A DNA stretch of 31,523 nt. Origin: Blastocladiella britannica. Lineage: Eukaryota > Blastocladiomycota > Blastocladiomycetes > Blastocladiales > Blastocladiaceae. This document shows, piece by piece, positions 18,903 to 30,989 of the stretch. Location: the NCBI GenBank assembly GCA_025349905.2, contig MU624686.1:1-31523 (forward strand), in the 5' to 3' direction. A program made the translations under genes and the position numbers. The notes below the pieces were generated by a model. The model saw only the letters and a program-made list of their open reading frames with translations, had not been told where the DNA came from and did not search any database. Within the stretch, counting starts at the first letter, position 1; each line of letters opens with the position of its first letter.

Positions 18903-20447
18903 TCACTCGGCGACCATCGACCCAAAGTCCATGGCAATGGACCACACCACGGGCCGGTTCGTCGCCACCAGCACCGTGGACACGCGCTCGCCCTTCCGCA
19001 GCGACGGTGCGTCGGGGGCCCCTTCCGCCGCCACGAACGACGCGCAGTCCGACGGCGACTCGGGCAGCGGCATGGCCGACGCCGACATGGGCGATGTGCC
19101 AGCCGACGCGGTGGCTGCGGCAGCGGCAGCAGCGGCGGCAGCCACCATTTCGGGCAGCGCGGGCGCCGGGTGGTACGTGACGGCAATGGGCGGCAGCACT
19201 GCATCCACGGGCGGCGGGAGCGGGGATTCGGTGAGTTGCCGCGACAGCAGCGACGCGTGCAGCGGGACCGGCGACAGCTTGATGGGGATGGGCGACGCGG
19301 GCTCGCTTCCACCACTTACTCCTCCGCCTACTCCTACCCCTCCTACAGGCGCACCCAACGCTCGCGCCACGTCCGTCGGGCCAGTTGACGATGACGATGA
19401 ATCCGACCGGGTCAGGTCCGGAGCCGACGACGACGCTGAGGGAGGGGACCCGGCCACCATTGCCGCCCACTTCTTGGGCACGCGCGGCTTCAAGTGCGCG
19501 CGGTCCACCTGGTTGCACGCCGAGACAAACGACGCCATGGCCAGCGGCAGCGCGTCGCAGTTCCACACCAGTCCGCGCGTCGACACTGTCGCAGGCCCGT
19601 CCAGCGGCAGCAGCCCACAGTGCGGGCCTTCCAGCGGCGCCATGACTCCAATCGAGTGTGTACCGGGCGGAAGCACCGTCAACGCGTTGGCGCCGTCGAG
19701 CACCGTGACGCGGCGGGCCGGGTTGGCCGCGGCCATGGCGTGCAGCGTGTGCACGATCCCAATCACCTGGTCGAACCGGCCATCGGATCCCCCCAAAATC
19801 AGCAGGTCCAACGGTGTCGTCGACATTTCCAGCTGGTGTTGCAAGTCCACCAGCGACGTGGGATCCGCGTTCCCCCCCGTCGCCGAGGCCAGCGACGACA
19901 TGGACGACGCAGTGGACATGGACGGCGACGTGGCCTGCGATCGCACGGTGCCCGATCCGCCCCACGACCGCCGGCGCTCGATCGAGTCCACGACCGCCAC
20001 GCACTTTTGCAGGTCGGTGGTGTTCTGGCAGCTCGAGTGCTGCACGCGCGCCCCCAGCCGCCGGTAAAACGCTACCACCTCGGGCCGGGCAGAGTCCATG
20101 TCGCCCGCAATCACGTGCGGGACCAGTCGGTTTTGAAGGGCCGGAGTGGACGCCAGTCGGTCGTGCAGCCGGTTGGCACCGCCGTCGGCACACAGCCGCC
20201 ACTCGGCATTGAGCCAAAGGTCCTGTAAGACGCCGGCCGGAATCGCGTCCAGTGGGCGGTTGACAATCACCAGCGCAAATCGGCGCTGGCCACTTGCGGC
20301 GGGGCGCAAGTAGTGGTGCAGGCCATGAGCGTAGTCGGCGGCGGTCGAGGACGACGTTGCCTTTGGCGATGAGACCGACATGGGCTCAGCTGAAAAGATG
20401 GCAACCGGCCGGGGCGGCGGGGTGGTGGACGGCGAAGGGAGGGTCAT
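18903..20447 (-). CDS. Thiamine pyrophosphokinase with two low-complexity insertions
   Basis: The enzyme transfers pyrophosphate from ATP to thiamine, making thiamine diphosphate in the cytosol. Start at 20447 gives 514 residues, much longer than the usual 240-330. The catalytic domain shows CADGGANRL (86-94), GDMDS (115-119), CQNTTDLQKC (140-149) and GGSDGRFDQ (219-227). The C-terminal thiamine-binding domain has STRGLVWNCD (289-298) and a final VLVATNRPVVWSIA strand. Two Ser/Ala/Gly/Pro-rich insertions interrupt it: about 160-207 in the catalytic domain, and about 316-485 in the binding domain, including a long poly-Ala run. Where the family usually has Asp-Gln-Asp, this protein has Cys-Gln-Asn, while the following Thr-Asp is kept. 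No introns are needed. Confidence 0.9.
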   Translation of the reverse strand: MTLPSPSTTPPPRPVAIFSAEPMSVSSPKATSSSTAADYAHGLHHYLRPAASGQRRFALVIVNRPLDAIPAGVLQDLWLNAEWRLCADGGANRLHDRLASTPALQNRLVPHVIAGDMDSARPEVVAFYRRLGARVQHSSCQNTTDLQKCVAVVDSIERRRSWGGSGTVRSQATSPSMSTASSMSSLASATGGNADPTSLVDLQHQLEMSTTPLDLLILGGSDGRFDQVIGIVHTLHAMAAANPARRVTVLDGANALTVLPPGTHSIGVMAPLEGPHCGLLPLDGPATVSTRGLVWNCDALPLAMASFVSACNQVDRAHLKPRVPKKWAAMVAGSPPSASSSAPDLTRSDSSSSSTGPTDVARALGAPVGGVGVGGGVSGGSEPASPIPIKLSPVPLHASLLSRQLTESPLPPPVDAVLPPIAVTYHPAPALPEMVAAAAAAAAAATASAGTSPMSASAMPLPESPSDCASFVAAEGAPDAPSLRKGERVSTVLVATNRPVVWSIAMDFGSMVAE

Positions 20448-20735
20448 TTTTTTTGCTATTGCTAATTGTAATTGGATTTTGGATTTGATATTTGCGATGG
20501 CGAAACGGAAGAGCTGCTCTTTTGAAGTTCGTCGTTTTTGCAGGTCGGGAACGTCCGGCCGTGGTGTCAGTTTTTGAGTTCCGTTTTGTATGAGACTGCG
20601 CGATGTGTGAAACGAATGCCATTGCGTGCACGACTTCACATAATTGCGCCTTCATTGGTCATACCTTCCCACATTCCAATGGTATTCAAGGACAGTATTT
20701 TCTTTAACAAATGGCGACTCCAAAAAGTTGACTGC

Positions 20736-21753
<1,018 letters not shown>

Positions 21754-21934
21754 GATTGTTATTTTTTCTCTCTGAAGTCGGCGTCAAAACTTGGAAGAGC
21801 GGGAGCGTGTGGCTGAACTCTCTCCATCTCTTGACTGCTCCACACGCGTTTGCCAAAATCCCACTCAATTTTTTTGCAAGTACGATCGGCCAGCGTGGCA
21901 GCGCAAAAAGACAAAATAAATTAACTATGCTGCA

Positions 21935-24900
21935 TTATTGTACATTGTTTCGCGCCGGGGCAGGCAACACAATAATGTCCACGTCCGGATCGTCCTTGTC
22001 TCCGAGATTTCTGTACAAAGATCATAAGTAACAATCGAAAAAAAAAAAAAAAAAAGCAGAAGGGCAGATCGTACGAAACACTCAGCGGCGTGATAAACAC
22101 AAACTGCTCGTCCGACTTCTTGGCCGCGTCCATCAGCAGCTCCATCGTCACCCGCCGGTTCACCTCGTCCATGTACACGTCAAACTCGTCCAGGCACCGG
22201 ATCGGGCTCGGAATCGTGTCCCACAGCGCCAGTAGTAAGCACACGGTCGAAAACGACTTTTCGCCGCCCGAGTAGGTGCGGATCGACCGTTCCTTCGAGT
22301 CCGCGTGCCGCCGCCCACCGCCGCCCTTGTTGTTGGAAGTGGGCGCAGAAGCAGCCGCATCGACCAGCGCGGCCGCATGCGCCTGCATGTCGGTCACCAC
22401 CGTGAGCGCGCCATTGGCATGGTCAAACTCGAGCGTCGACTCGAACCCGCGCTTGGCCATGCGCATGCGGAACGCGGTGGCGGCCTTTTGCGACACGTGC
22501 GCGACAATGGTCGCCTGCTGGCTCGACCGCTGGTACGCGGTGCGGCGCAGCCGGTCCATCAGGTTGTTGAGCTGCGCCGTCTCCAAGTTGGCGTCTATGA
22601 ACGCCTTCTTGGCCCGTGCAAACGCCGCGTCGGCCGCGGCCATGTCCAGGGCCTCGACCCCAACCTCATCCTCGATCGCGCGCATCTTGGCCCGGCCCGT
22701 GGCGTTCAGCCGGTCCAGCGTCGGGCGGTCCAGGATCGAGTTGGGCCGACCGGACCCGATCTGCGCCGCTGCGGCCACAATCACGGCCTCTTGGTCGGCA
22801 ATCTGCCGCTCCAGGACCCGGTAGGTCTCCTGGGCGCGCGCGACCTCGCGCTGCGCGACGCCAATCTGGCGCTCGACGCGGGTCTTGATTTTCTCGGCCT
22901 CGTTTACCAGTCGCGCTTGCTCGCGCTTGCGTGCTTGCACCTCGCCCACCATTCTGTTGATGCGGCTGAACTCGGCCTGTGCAGCTTTAAGCGTGGCAGT
23001 CGCCGTCTCGAGCGCCGACTCCATGAGCGGCAGCTGCAGCCGGATCGCCTCGGCCGCCTCGGTGGCCTCGCGCACCTCGGCCTCGAGGATCCCGATTTCG
23101 GCCGACGCGTCCTCGGCCAGCTCCTCCTCGAGCGTGGCCACTTGCCGCGCGCGCTGCCGTTCCAGCTGCTGTGCGCGGCGGTACGCGATCGTCGCCTCCT
23201 TGAACCGCGTGTCGTAGCCGCTGGTCTCGTAGTGCAGCCGCGTGAACAGCGCGTCGGCGTCCGCGTACTGCGCCCGCACTGCCGCCAGTTCCGCCTCCAC
23301 CTGCTGTGGGTCCTGCTGGCCGTTCTGGAGGCCGAACGGGCACGACCGCCGGTTCATGTCCCACATGCGCGGCGCCTGCAGCCCGAGCCGGCCCGACCGA
23401 GTGCCCACCTGGTACCCGTTCGGGATATATACGCTGTCGACGTTGGGCGGTAATCCGTGGCGGGTCTCTTCCTCGGCCTGCCGGCGGTCCTCGATCAAGA
23501 TGCGCCGCTCAATGTTGAGGTTAATGCAGAGCACCTTTTCCACCGCCGGGTGCGAGATATCCACCGAGTCCAGGATGGACAGGAACCGCGCGTCGGGTAG
23601 CTGCCCACGCAGGTCCAGCGGGCGTGCCAGATCCGTGATGAGGATGCGCGCACTCCGGGCCAGCTTGTGGTGGTCCAGGATGCGGTATAGGCGCTCGCGG
23701 TCGACGGCGTTGCCGACAATGTAGTCGGACATGGCCGGGCCCAGCACCATGCGCTGCACGTCGAGCCAGGCGCGTCCAGCCTCTCCTGCGCGGCCGGTCG
23801 TCTTGGGCTTGACGTACCGTCCCAGGGGCCCAATGGGGTGGGGGCCCGTCCACCCTTGGTCGCGCTCGATTTCGGCCACGGCGTTAGCAGTCCCGCGTCC
23901 CCACGTGTTGAGCACGTTCGCCGATGCGTCGCGGATGCGCTCGAGGGTATCCCCGAGCCGGCGAGACTCGTAGTGCAGGTGGTCGCGGTCATTCTGCGCC
24001 GCCGCCAAGGGTGCTGCCGCGTCGGCCAATGCGCGTTGCATGGCAGCGGCCTCGTCCTGCAGCCGCGTCTGGTCGGTGCGCGCGCGGTCCAACACCGTGC
24101 GGGCCTCGTCCAGCTGCTGCGCTTTCCGCGCGCGCGCCGCCTGGCCCTCGCCCGATAACTTGGCCTCGGCCGCGCGCAATGCGCGCTCCGCCGCTCCTTG
24201 GGACGCGGCCGCGTCTTGCAAGTCGTTGCGCAGGCCCGAGATCGACTGGTCCACTTGCCGCTTGTCGAGCGCGGCGGCCTCGCGCGTGGTGCGTGCCGCT
24301 TCCACGTCGGTGGTACTAATTTCGACCGCGGCCTGCTCCTCAGCGACCGCAACCCCACGCACCGCTACCGCCAAATCCTCGTCCGTCAACCGCTGGACGT
24401 TCGCGGCAGCAGCATCAATCTCGGCTTGTTTCCCGACGAGCGCGCCGCGCATATTGTTGAGGTTGTTTTCGAGCTCGGCGATCCGGCACCAGTCAAACTG
24501 CGCCATGACCCCCGCCAGCTGCTCCTTGTACCCGTTGTACGTGCGCGCCTTATCCATGCGGTCTTTGGCCTCGTCGCGCTTCATCTTGAGCAGCTTCAGC
24601 GAGTCGTTGATGCGCTGCAGTTTGACACTCGACTCGGCCAGCTTGTCACCAATCTGCTGAAAGCACTCGCGCGCTTTAGTGATATCGGCGCCATCGGCAA
24701 AGAACCGGTACAGCGACTGCGGGTTGGACGACATCAGAAACTCTTTGGCCGCGTCCTGCGTCAGCCACGTCAGCGTGTTGGTGACGTTGATCCCGAAGTG
24801 GTCGGTGATGCGGCCCAGCTCTTTTTTTTGGTTGGAAATGGTGTTGCCCGAGGCCGACTTGATGGTGTAAGACCCGGACCCCGTGGCGACAATCCGCCGG

Positions 24901-25505
24901 GTGATCAGGATCTTGTTGCCGTAGAGCTCGGGCCGGTATGGGTCCACGGCCGAGTTGTTGATGCGCAGGGTGATGGAGCAGTACCTAAATGTTTAGATGG
25001 GAATGAGGGCACTTGACTCAAAGCAATGTAATTGTGGAAAGACGGGACGTACGGCTTGCCGTCCTGAATGAGTTTGGACAGCTTATCGCCGCGACCGGTC
25101 GACTTGGTGTCGCCGCCGAGCGCAATCATGATGGAGGCGAGCACGGCCGATTTGCCCGAACCGTCTGAGTGTCAAAATCCACTCATGAGTGATTTTTTAC
25201 GCGAATAAATAAATAATAGCGGTGTAAATACTCTGGCCATTCAAAAAGTTGACTTTGGGCCCAAGCGGAACCGTGAGATTGTCGTGGGTCAAGAAGTTGA
25301 CGAGCGAGACTTCCTCAATGGATCCGGGAGTGCGGGCAGCGTCGAGCGCGTTCTTGGCGCCGAGACGCATCGAGACGCCGCCACCGGACGAGGTGCCCTG
25401 GGTGGCGCGGCGGCGGCGGGCGCGGGACGCGGCGGCATGGTCGGCGGAGCCATCGAGGTCGGCCCGGGCGCGTTTGGCGCGCGTCGAGGGCGTGGTCGCC
25501 ATCAT
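21935..25505 (-). CDS. SMC6: SMC6, structural maintenance of chromosomes protein of the SMC5/6 complex
   Basis: SMC6 pairs with SMC5 in the complex that handles recombination intermediates and repair. Exons: 25505-25232, 25164-25053, 24984-22075 and 22010-21935, with introns of 67, 68 and 64 nt; 1123 residues, the usual size. Splicing rebuilds the Walker A loop GQNGSGKS (about 90-97), which straddles the first intron. LTWLTQDAAKEFL follows in the N-terminal head. Two long Ala/Glu/Arg-rich coiled coils flank a hinge with GPIGPLGRYVK-like sequence near the middle. The C-terminal head has the YSGGEKSFSTV signature and the LDEFDVYMDEVNRR Walker B region, the SMC6-specific form, then FVFITPL. The last intron lies in a poly-T-rich stretch and leads to a short C-terminal exon ending at 21935. 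Confidence 0.95.
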
Positions 25506-25914
25506 GCGTGGTGGATGGTCCTTTTCGTTGAATTTGTTAATGCAAGAACGACGATTGCTTTGAGATGTGATAAAAAAAGCGAAGAGAAGTTCGAGACCAT
25601 CGCGCGAGTGGGATGCAAGCTCACGTGTGGCTGAAAAAAAAAAAAAATTCAGACACTTCAGACCATCATGCTACTGGGACGGGGCGGTCACAAAGGAGGA
25701 CGGGTGTCTCTCGAAGGCCTAATCGATTAGGGATGTGAGGAAGACGAGAAGGGAAGACGAAATGAAGTGAGAGAAGAAGTGCCACGCTGGCTCTGGGTGT
25801 CTCTTTGGATTTCAACGCTGCTCGTACCAAATATCGATACCGCTCTCGGCTCCTCGATCGACCCTCAAGAGCACCGCCCCGAAAACCCTCTCGCAATAGC
25901 AGAAAAGAAATAAA
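25506..25914. promoter_or_regulatory. Divergent intergenic region between SMC6 and YIF1
   Basis: The 409-base gap holds both promoters. It includes an A14 run at 25634-25647. I see no TATA box and no conserved coding frame; the short frames present are low-complexity shadows. Confidence 0.4.
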
Positions 25915-28223
25915 ATGTTCAACCCACCCGCCGGCGTCCCGTACGGCTACGCCCCCGCTGGTGGAGCAGGAGCAACCTCAGCACCCGGCCCGTCGGCCCC
26001 GCCGCTCATGCACCCAGTCCCGATGCCCGCGTCGCGCACCGCCCAGCAACCCAACCCGAACCAGCAGCACACCACGGCCGGCGGGTCCGGCGCCCCCTCG
26101 CCCGCGCCCGTGACCACCCACCACACCGGCGCGTCCAGCACCGGTGGCGGCGGGTACGGCAGCCACTTGCACGCTCCGCAGCCGCACCCGCACGGTGGCG
26201 GCGGTGGCGGTGGGATTGCCGCCCACCACTTGCACGGGTACACGCCGTCCCCGGCGCCTTCGATCGTGTCCACCGGCACTCCTGGGCCCGCATACCACCC
26301 GGCCGCGTACCAGAACCAGTACTCTGCGCCGCAGTATGGATCGTCTGCTGCTTCGGGGGCGCACCAGTACCCGGGGTACGCGCCAGTCGCTGCGCCGGCA
26401 CACCAGCACATGCACCAGCCGCCGTCGTCGTCATCGGCACAGTACCCGTCTTCGCACCAAGGCGGAGGCGGCGCCGGCGCAAATGCCTCGGGCTGGTCCA
26501 CGCTCGGGTACACGCCCATCACCCCTGCGCCGTCGACGTCCATGGGCATGGGCATGGGCATGGGCAATGGCGGCAACGGATCGATGGTCGGGTCCCCACC
26601 GGCATCCGTGTCGTCGTTTGGCGCGCTTGGGCCGTCCATGTCCACATCGGGGCCCGGATCAGTGTACGGTGGGAGCGCCGCCGGATCGCAGGCGTTTGGC
26701 CCACCGCCCACCACTGCCGCCCAGCCGGCCATGATGGGATCGGGATACTTTTCCGGCAGCCAGGGCAGCGTTCCGTCCTCGCAGCCGCAGCCGCCGTTTG
26801 GAGTGCCCGCACCGGCGTCGTCGCCCGGGTACGGCCAGCAACCGCAACCAAACAACTATGGCATGGGTCAAATGGGCGGACAGATGGGTGGCCAGATGGG
26901 CGGACAGATGGGCGGTCAGCAGCAAGGTGGATTCGCTGGCGGTCAACAAGGCGGGGGCAGCGCGTTTGCCCAGCCGTTTGCCGCATTTGCCATGGCGTCG
27001 CTGATGGGCATGCACGATCCCACGGGCCAGATGGGCATGAACATGGGCGCCAAGGCCGCGAGCGCTGGCCAAGAGTACCTGAACCAAAACGTACGTTCAT
27101 ATTTCTTTCTTACGACCTTTCTTCTTACTCACAGACGCCGTGCATATGGACCGAACAGCTCAACCGCTACGTCAACGTGCCGCACCTCAAGTTCTATTTC
27201 AACGTCGACAACTCGTACGTGCTCAGCAAGCTGCGCCTGGTGCTGTTCCCATTCCGCCAAACGGTATATGATCTCCTTCTCTTGCCTTTACTTCAAGACC
27301 ACAAAACTGATTATGTAATCAAATAGCACTGGACTCGTATCACCATGCGATCCAACCCATCCGCCCCCTACGGCACCGGCACTCCGGCGCCCATGCACGG
27401 TGCCGCGACCCCGGGCCCCGCCGACTACCGCCCGCCGCGCGAGGACCTGCTGTCGCCCGACCTGTACATTCCGACCATGGCGTTTGTGACGTACATTTTA
27501 CTGTCGGGTCTTGAAATGGGCACTCGCGGGCAATTCCACCCGTCCGCGCTTGGGCTGGCGGCGTCCACGGCCATGTTCCTGGCCGGATTCTTGGTGGTAC
27601 TTATGAAACTCGGCGGATACTTGCTGTCGGTGTACCCGGCGGTACCCGTGCTGGACGCGGCCGCGTACGCTGGGTACATGTTTGTGGGCGTCGACATGTG
27701 CATTGTGGCGGCAATGCTGGCCCCCGCGGTCGGACTCGGGGTCGCGTACTGGGCGGTGCTCGGGTACGCGGTGGTGGCCGCATCGTGGTTCGCCATGCGC
27801 GCGCTCAAGCCCGCCATTATCACTGCCGCTATGGCGCCGTCGGCGTCGGCTGTCGGCAGTGGACCGGGCGGCATGGGCCCTGGTGGTTTGCACGGTGGAA
27901 ACGCGATGGCGGCTGCTGCGGCCGCGGGGTACGACCCGGCGTACTTGCAGCAGCAACAGTACATGGCGGCTGCGGGCGCCGGCGGGATCGCGTCGGCGTC
28001 GGCGGGACGCAAGCGCAAACTCAACTTGTTGCTGGCGGTGGTCGCCTTCCAGGCATTCGCCATGGCGTGCTTGGTCCCGTGGAGCGGAGTGCGTGCGGCG
28101 GCGATAGGGACAGGGCCGCTGGGCGCTGGCAACGGCGGGTTTGGAGCCGCGGTGCCGATCGCGTCTGCTGCTGATCCGGCGGTGGCGGCTGCTGAGGCGA
28201 TTAACAAGCGGGGCACCTGGTGA
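25915..28223 (+). CDS. YIF1: YIF1 (Yip1-interacting factor) with a long low-complexity N-terminus
   Basis: YIF1 binds YIP1 and Rab GTPases in ER-Golgi vesicle transport. Exons: 25915-27090, 27135-27263 and 27327-28223, with introns of 44 nt and 63 nt; 733 residues, more than twice the usual length. The first 370 or so residues are Gly/Pro/Ser/His/Gln/Ala-rich with MGMG and MGGQ repeats. The conserved core starts near MGAKAASAGQEYL and continues across exon 2 (LNRYVNVPHLKFYFNVDNSYVL, then LRLVLFPF) into HWTRI, all YIF1 hallmarks. Several membrane helices follow, with a Gly/Ala/Gln-rich loop of about 60 residues between helices. The stop TGA overlaps a perfect GTGAGT donor (see findings). Divergent from SMC6. 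Confidence 0.9.
26542..26565 (+). repeat. ATGGGC hexamer repeat inside the YIF1 coding region
   Basis: Four perfect ATGGGC copies encode Met-Gly repeats in the low-complexity N-terminus of YIF1. Confidence 0.85.
26863..26919 (+). repeat. MGGQ tandem repeat inside the YIF1 coding region
   Basis: A 12-base unit ATGGGYGGNCAG, encoding Met-Gly-Gly-Gln, is repeated four times after a partial unit. It lies shortly before the conserved YIF1 core. Confidence 0.85.
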
Positions 28224-28257
28224 GTACAACACGGCAAACAACGAATATATTTTTTTT

Positions 28258-30965
28258 TTAGTGATCCTTTTTCAATTGCTTGGGTTTGGCCTTGGTGAGC
28301 TTGGTAGGATTGGGCTTCAGCTGCGATTTCTTTTCGGCGACGGGTGTGGGCGACGAAGACAGTGACGCGAGCAGTGGGGACGGTGACTGGAAAGGAGACT
28401 TTGAGGGCGGTGGCTGCTGGGACAGTGTCCGTGTTGCTCGTGCCAACAACAAGCCCGGTGACTGCCGGGAAGGTGATGGCAGCGGTCGTGACGGCGGGGG
28501 TAGTGGGAGTAGGGGCGCCGACTCTGTGGGTGGCGATTGTTGGGGCGACAAACGAGCTGATGGCGACGGCCGGGGCGGCGACGGCGGCGACTCGAGCAAC
28601 GCTGGTGCCTTTGGAGAAGGTGGCGGCGACGACCGCGATGGCTGCAACGACCAGGACGGCTGCGACAACCGCGATGACTGCGATGACCGTGGTGTATGTG
28701 GGAACGCCGATCGTGGCGGCACTGACCACGGCGGCGCCGACCGGTGGGGCGACGAAGGCGAGGGCGATGGAGGTGAGGGCGACGAAGGCGACTGCGAGGG
28801 CAATGTCTTCAGGGGCGAGGACGGCGAAGGTGAATGCGATGACAGTGACTGCGACGGCTGAGCCACCGCTCTCGACTTCCTCTTGGAAGCATTCCAGGCG
28901 TCAAATCTTGCCCAGATCCCGTCAATGCGTTGACCGTGCTTGTTAAAGAGAGCTTGCGCACCAGGATCTCGGGATTGCTGCAACTTCACATTGTTGACAG
29001 TGAGCAACGTGTTCCAGAGCTTGATATCGGGTTGCACGTTCTTGAGCGGCAGGATGCGCTCGCCCACGGCAAGTGCCAAGTCGAGCCGCTCAACGCGCAA
29101 ATACGCCTCGACTGCCGACGTCCAGACGTTTGTACCGGTACCACCCCAGGGAGCCGCCTCGATCTGGGCCGTCACACGCTGGAGAACTGCCAGGTCGCCC
29201 ATAAACCCACATGTGTCCAGGATGCTGGATTGCGCTTGAAGGGTGGGAATCGCGTCACGAGCCAAGACGCTGTCCCACACCTCGATGGCCTTGTGTTGGC
29301 GTCCAGTCAAGTTGTACCCCTTGATCAAAACGGATTCAGATGAATCAATTTGCAAGTAGGCAGAGTGCAGTCCAAGCAGTGGGCGGAGAGCCACGATTTG
29401 GTCAAAGCCAGCCGGGTCGCGACGGTCCGCCATGTAGTTCGAGAGGCGCGACCATGCCGCGCCAGGTACTGGTACACCATACTTGGGCAGCTGGAGCAAG
29501 GCGGCGATTGCCTAGACCACATCATCGCGAGTCAAGAGACGCTCGATTTCCCTCGACACCACCCCTTCAGAGATGGCCACATCACCGGAAACACGGCGGA
29601 CCGCAGCCAATCGGCGCGCCACGTGTTCGGGCGAAAGCGTGCCCCTGTCCAAGTCGTCTTCGAGATGGATGATCAAATTTGACGATGCCTGGATGCCAAG
29701 ATCGCCAACTATATGTACAAGAGAGCGTCCACTGCCATATCAAAACCAGACAGGCGGCCCAGCATCTGCACCGCGGTAGCCATAAACGGTATTGTGATGG
29801 CCACATCTATTGCCGAATTTTTATGCGCTTCGATTGCGGCATTGTACAGGCCCAATGGCGGCGTCGCGATCGTCTAGGTCCCCCAAACTATCCATGGTAA
29901 ACGTCATCAGCTTCATGTTGGGTTGCAGCTCCGGGTGCGCGTAGATCAGGCCCAGGGCGCCATTCAAGTCGCCCATTTTGTGCTGTAACGCGGCCAGCGC
30001 GCCAATGGCGTCTGCATCCAATGCTACCCCATTTTGCTTTGCGAGTTCCGCGACTTTGCATGCTGGCTCGAGCTTCCAATGTTTGGAAGGAACGTCATGA
30101 ACCCCGAGAATAAATGCGGCACAAGAACCGGATTCTCTGGTCGCGCCTTGCGAATGGAATAATTGCAGCATAGGTGCCGCCCGAATCATTTCCTCCAGCA
30201 ATCCAATTGCAGCATCGGAGTTGCTCTGGGTGTACACTTCAAGCACTGCCTTATTGGCCAGCGGCGACCCGAACTGGTGCACCAAGACTCCAGCTCTCAA
30301 CCCCTGCTTTGATTACACCAAGCGCTCCTGGGCCATCGCCCATGTGACTGTGGGCAACGGAAATCGACGTGCAGAGCTCCAGGTTCAAGACCTCGGGTTC
30401 GCTTCCCGGATGTGCCGATGCATGGTGATGGCGGCATTGTACATTTGCTGCACCGCGTTAATCGCTCTCGGTGACGGTGTGCCCCCGTGCCAAGTATTCG
30501 GCCATATACCGCTGGTGACGCTCAATCAGCGCGTCAGCTAGCGGCACCAGCGCTTGTTTGCGTCGACCCATGGCGTGGGCAAATAATCCATATATTCCAC
30601 CTTCGTCTTTCCAGTTGGACGACCACGGGAATTGACCATTCTTTATCACGGTCGTGTCAAGGCATTTCGCGACCAGGGCCAGTTGTTCGCCGGCGGACGC
30701 GAGAATAGCGGCGGAACGGGTTCTGTCGCCCGCATTTATTTTTGCATTATTATGATCTGTTTTCAGACGCAAGGTGGCGAGAAGGAAAGTGCAAACGATT
30801 GCGAATCGCGTCTTTATATGCAGAGCCAAGAGAGTCAAAGTCGATTTTTGGCGGCGTGGTCAATGCCCGTCGATGGAGCTGCAGTGGCAATGCATGGCAT
30901 AAAAGTCGCAGCGGCGGCCGAGCCAGCCATAGCAAGAGGCGACGCGTCAAGATGTTGGCAAACAT
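28258..30965 (-). pseudogene. Decayed paralogue of the PPR gene, inverted relative to it
   Basis: Read on the minus strand it aligns end to end with the intact PPR gene at 376-2867. The presequence (MFANILTRRLLLWLARPP), the YAHPELQPNM stretch, PFMATAV, ARRLAAV and a WTSAVEAYLR repeat are all recognisable. Damage: an in-frame TAG at 29514-29512 where the intact copy has an Arg codon; frameshifts near 29852 (+1), 29725 (+2) and 30458; a deletion of about 34-35 codons early in the repeat exon; and loss of the intron acceptor (AG changed to GG). The C-terminal Ser/Pro-rich tail is longer than in the intact copy. The two shifts at 29852 and 29725 sum to three, but the TAG and other shifts still prevent full-length translation. 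Some segments keep long open frames (28258-29499 and 29821-30300). Confidence 0.9.
28350..28870 (-). repeat. Ser/Pro-rich low-complexity tail of the PPR pseudogene
   Basis: The plus strand reads as degenerate GGCGAC/GGTGAC/GGCGAAG units; on the minus strand they encode about 170 Ser/Pro/Leu-rich residues. The intact paralogue has only about 80 residues of comparable tail, so the pseudogene copy has expanded. Confidence 0.7.
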
Positions 30966-30989
30966 AATAAAAAAAATTTAACAATTGAC

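Noticed and set aside
18841..20217. A 458-residue minus-strand frame and a 378-residue plus-strand frame overlapping the thiamine pyrophosphokinase gene
   Set aside because: Both are shadows in other frames of a G+C-rich gene; only the chosen frame has the family motifs.
22038..22056. Poly-A/T tracts (also at 12585-12600, 25634-25647 and 31512-31523) as marks of retroposed sequences
   Set aside because: They lie in introns or promoters of ordinary genes and have no flanking target-site duplications or element-like sequence.
22305..23453. A 382-residue plus-strand frame opposite SMC6
   Set aside because: It runs antisense to the SMC6 coiled coil and has no motif; it is a mirror of G/C-rich third positions.
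25947..26855. A long minus-strand frame opposite the YIF1 N-terminus, rich in Gly, Pro, Cys and Trp
   Set aside because: It is the antisense of repetitive coding sequence; composition is an artefact of the Met/Gly/Pro/Gln repeats.
28258..30965. Right-hand PPR copy as a processed retrocopy
   Set aside because: It retains recognisable intron sequence at the ancestral position, so it derives from genomic DNA.
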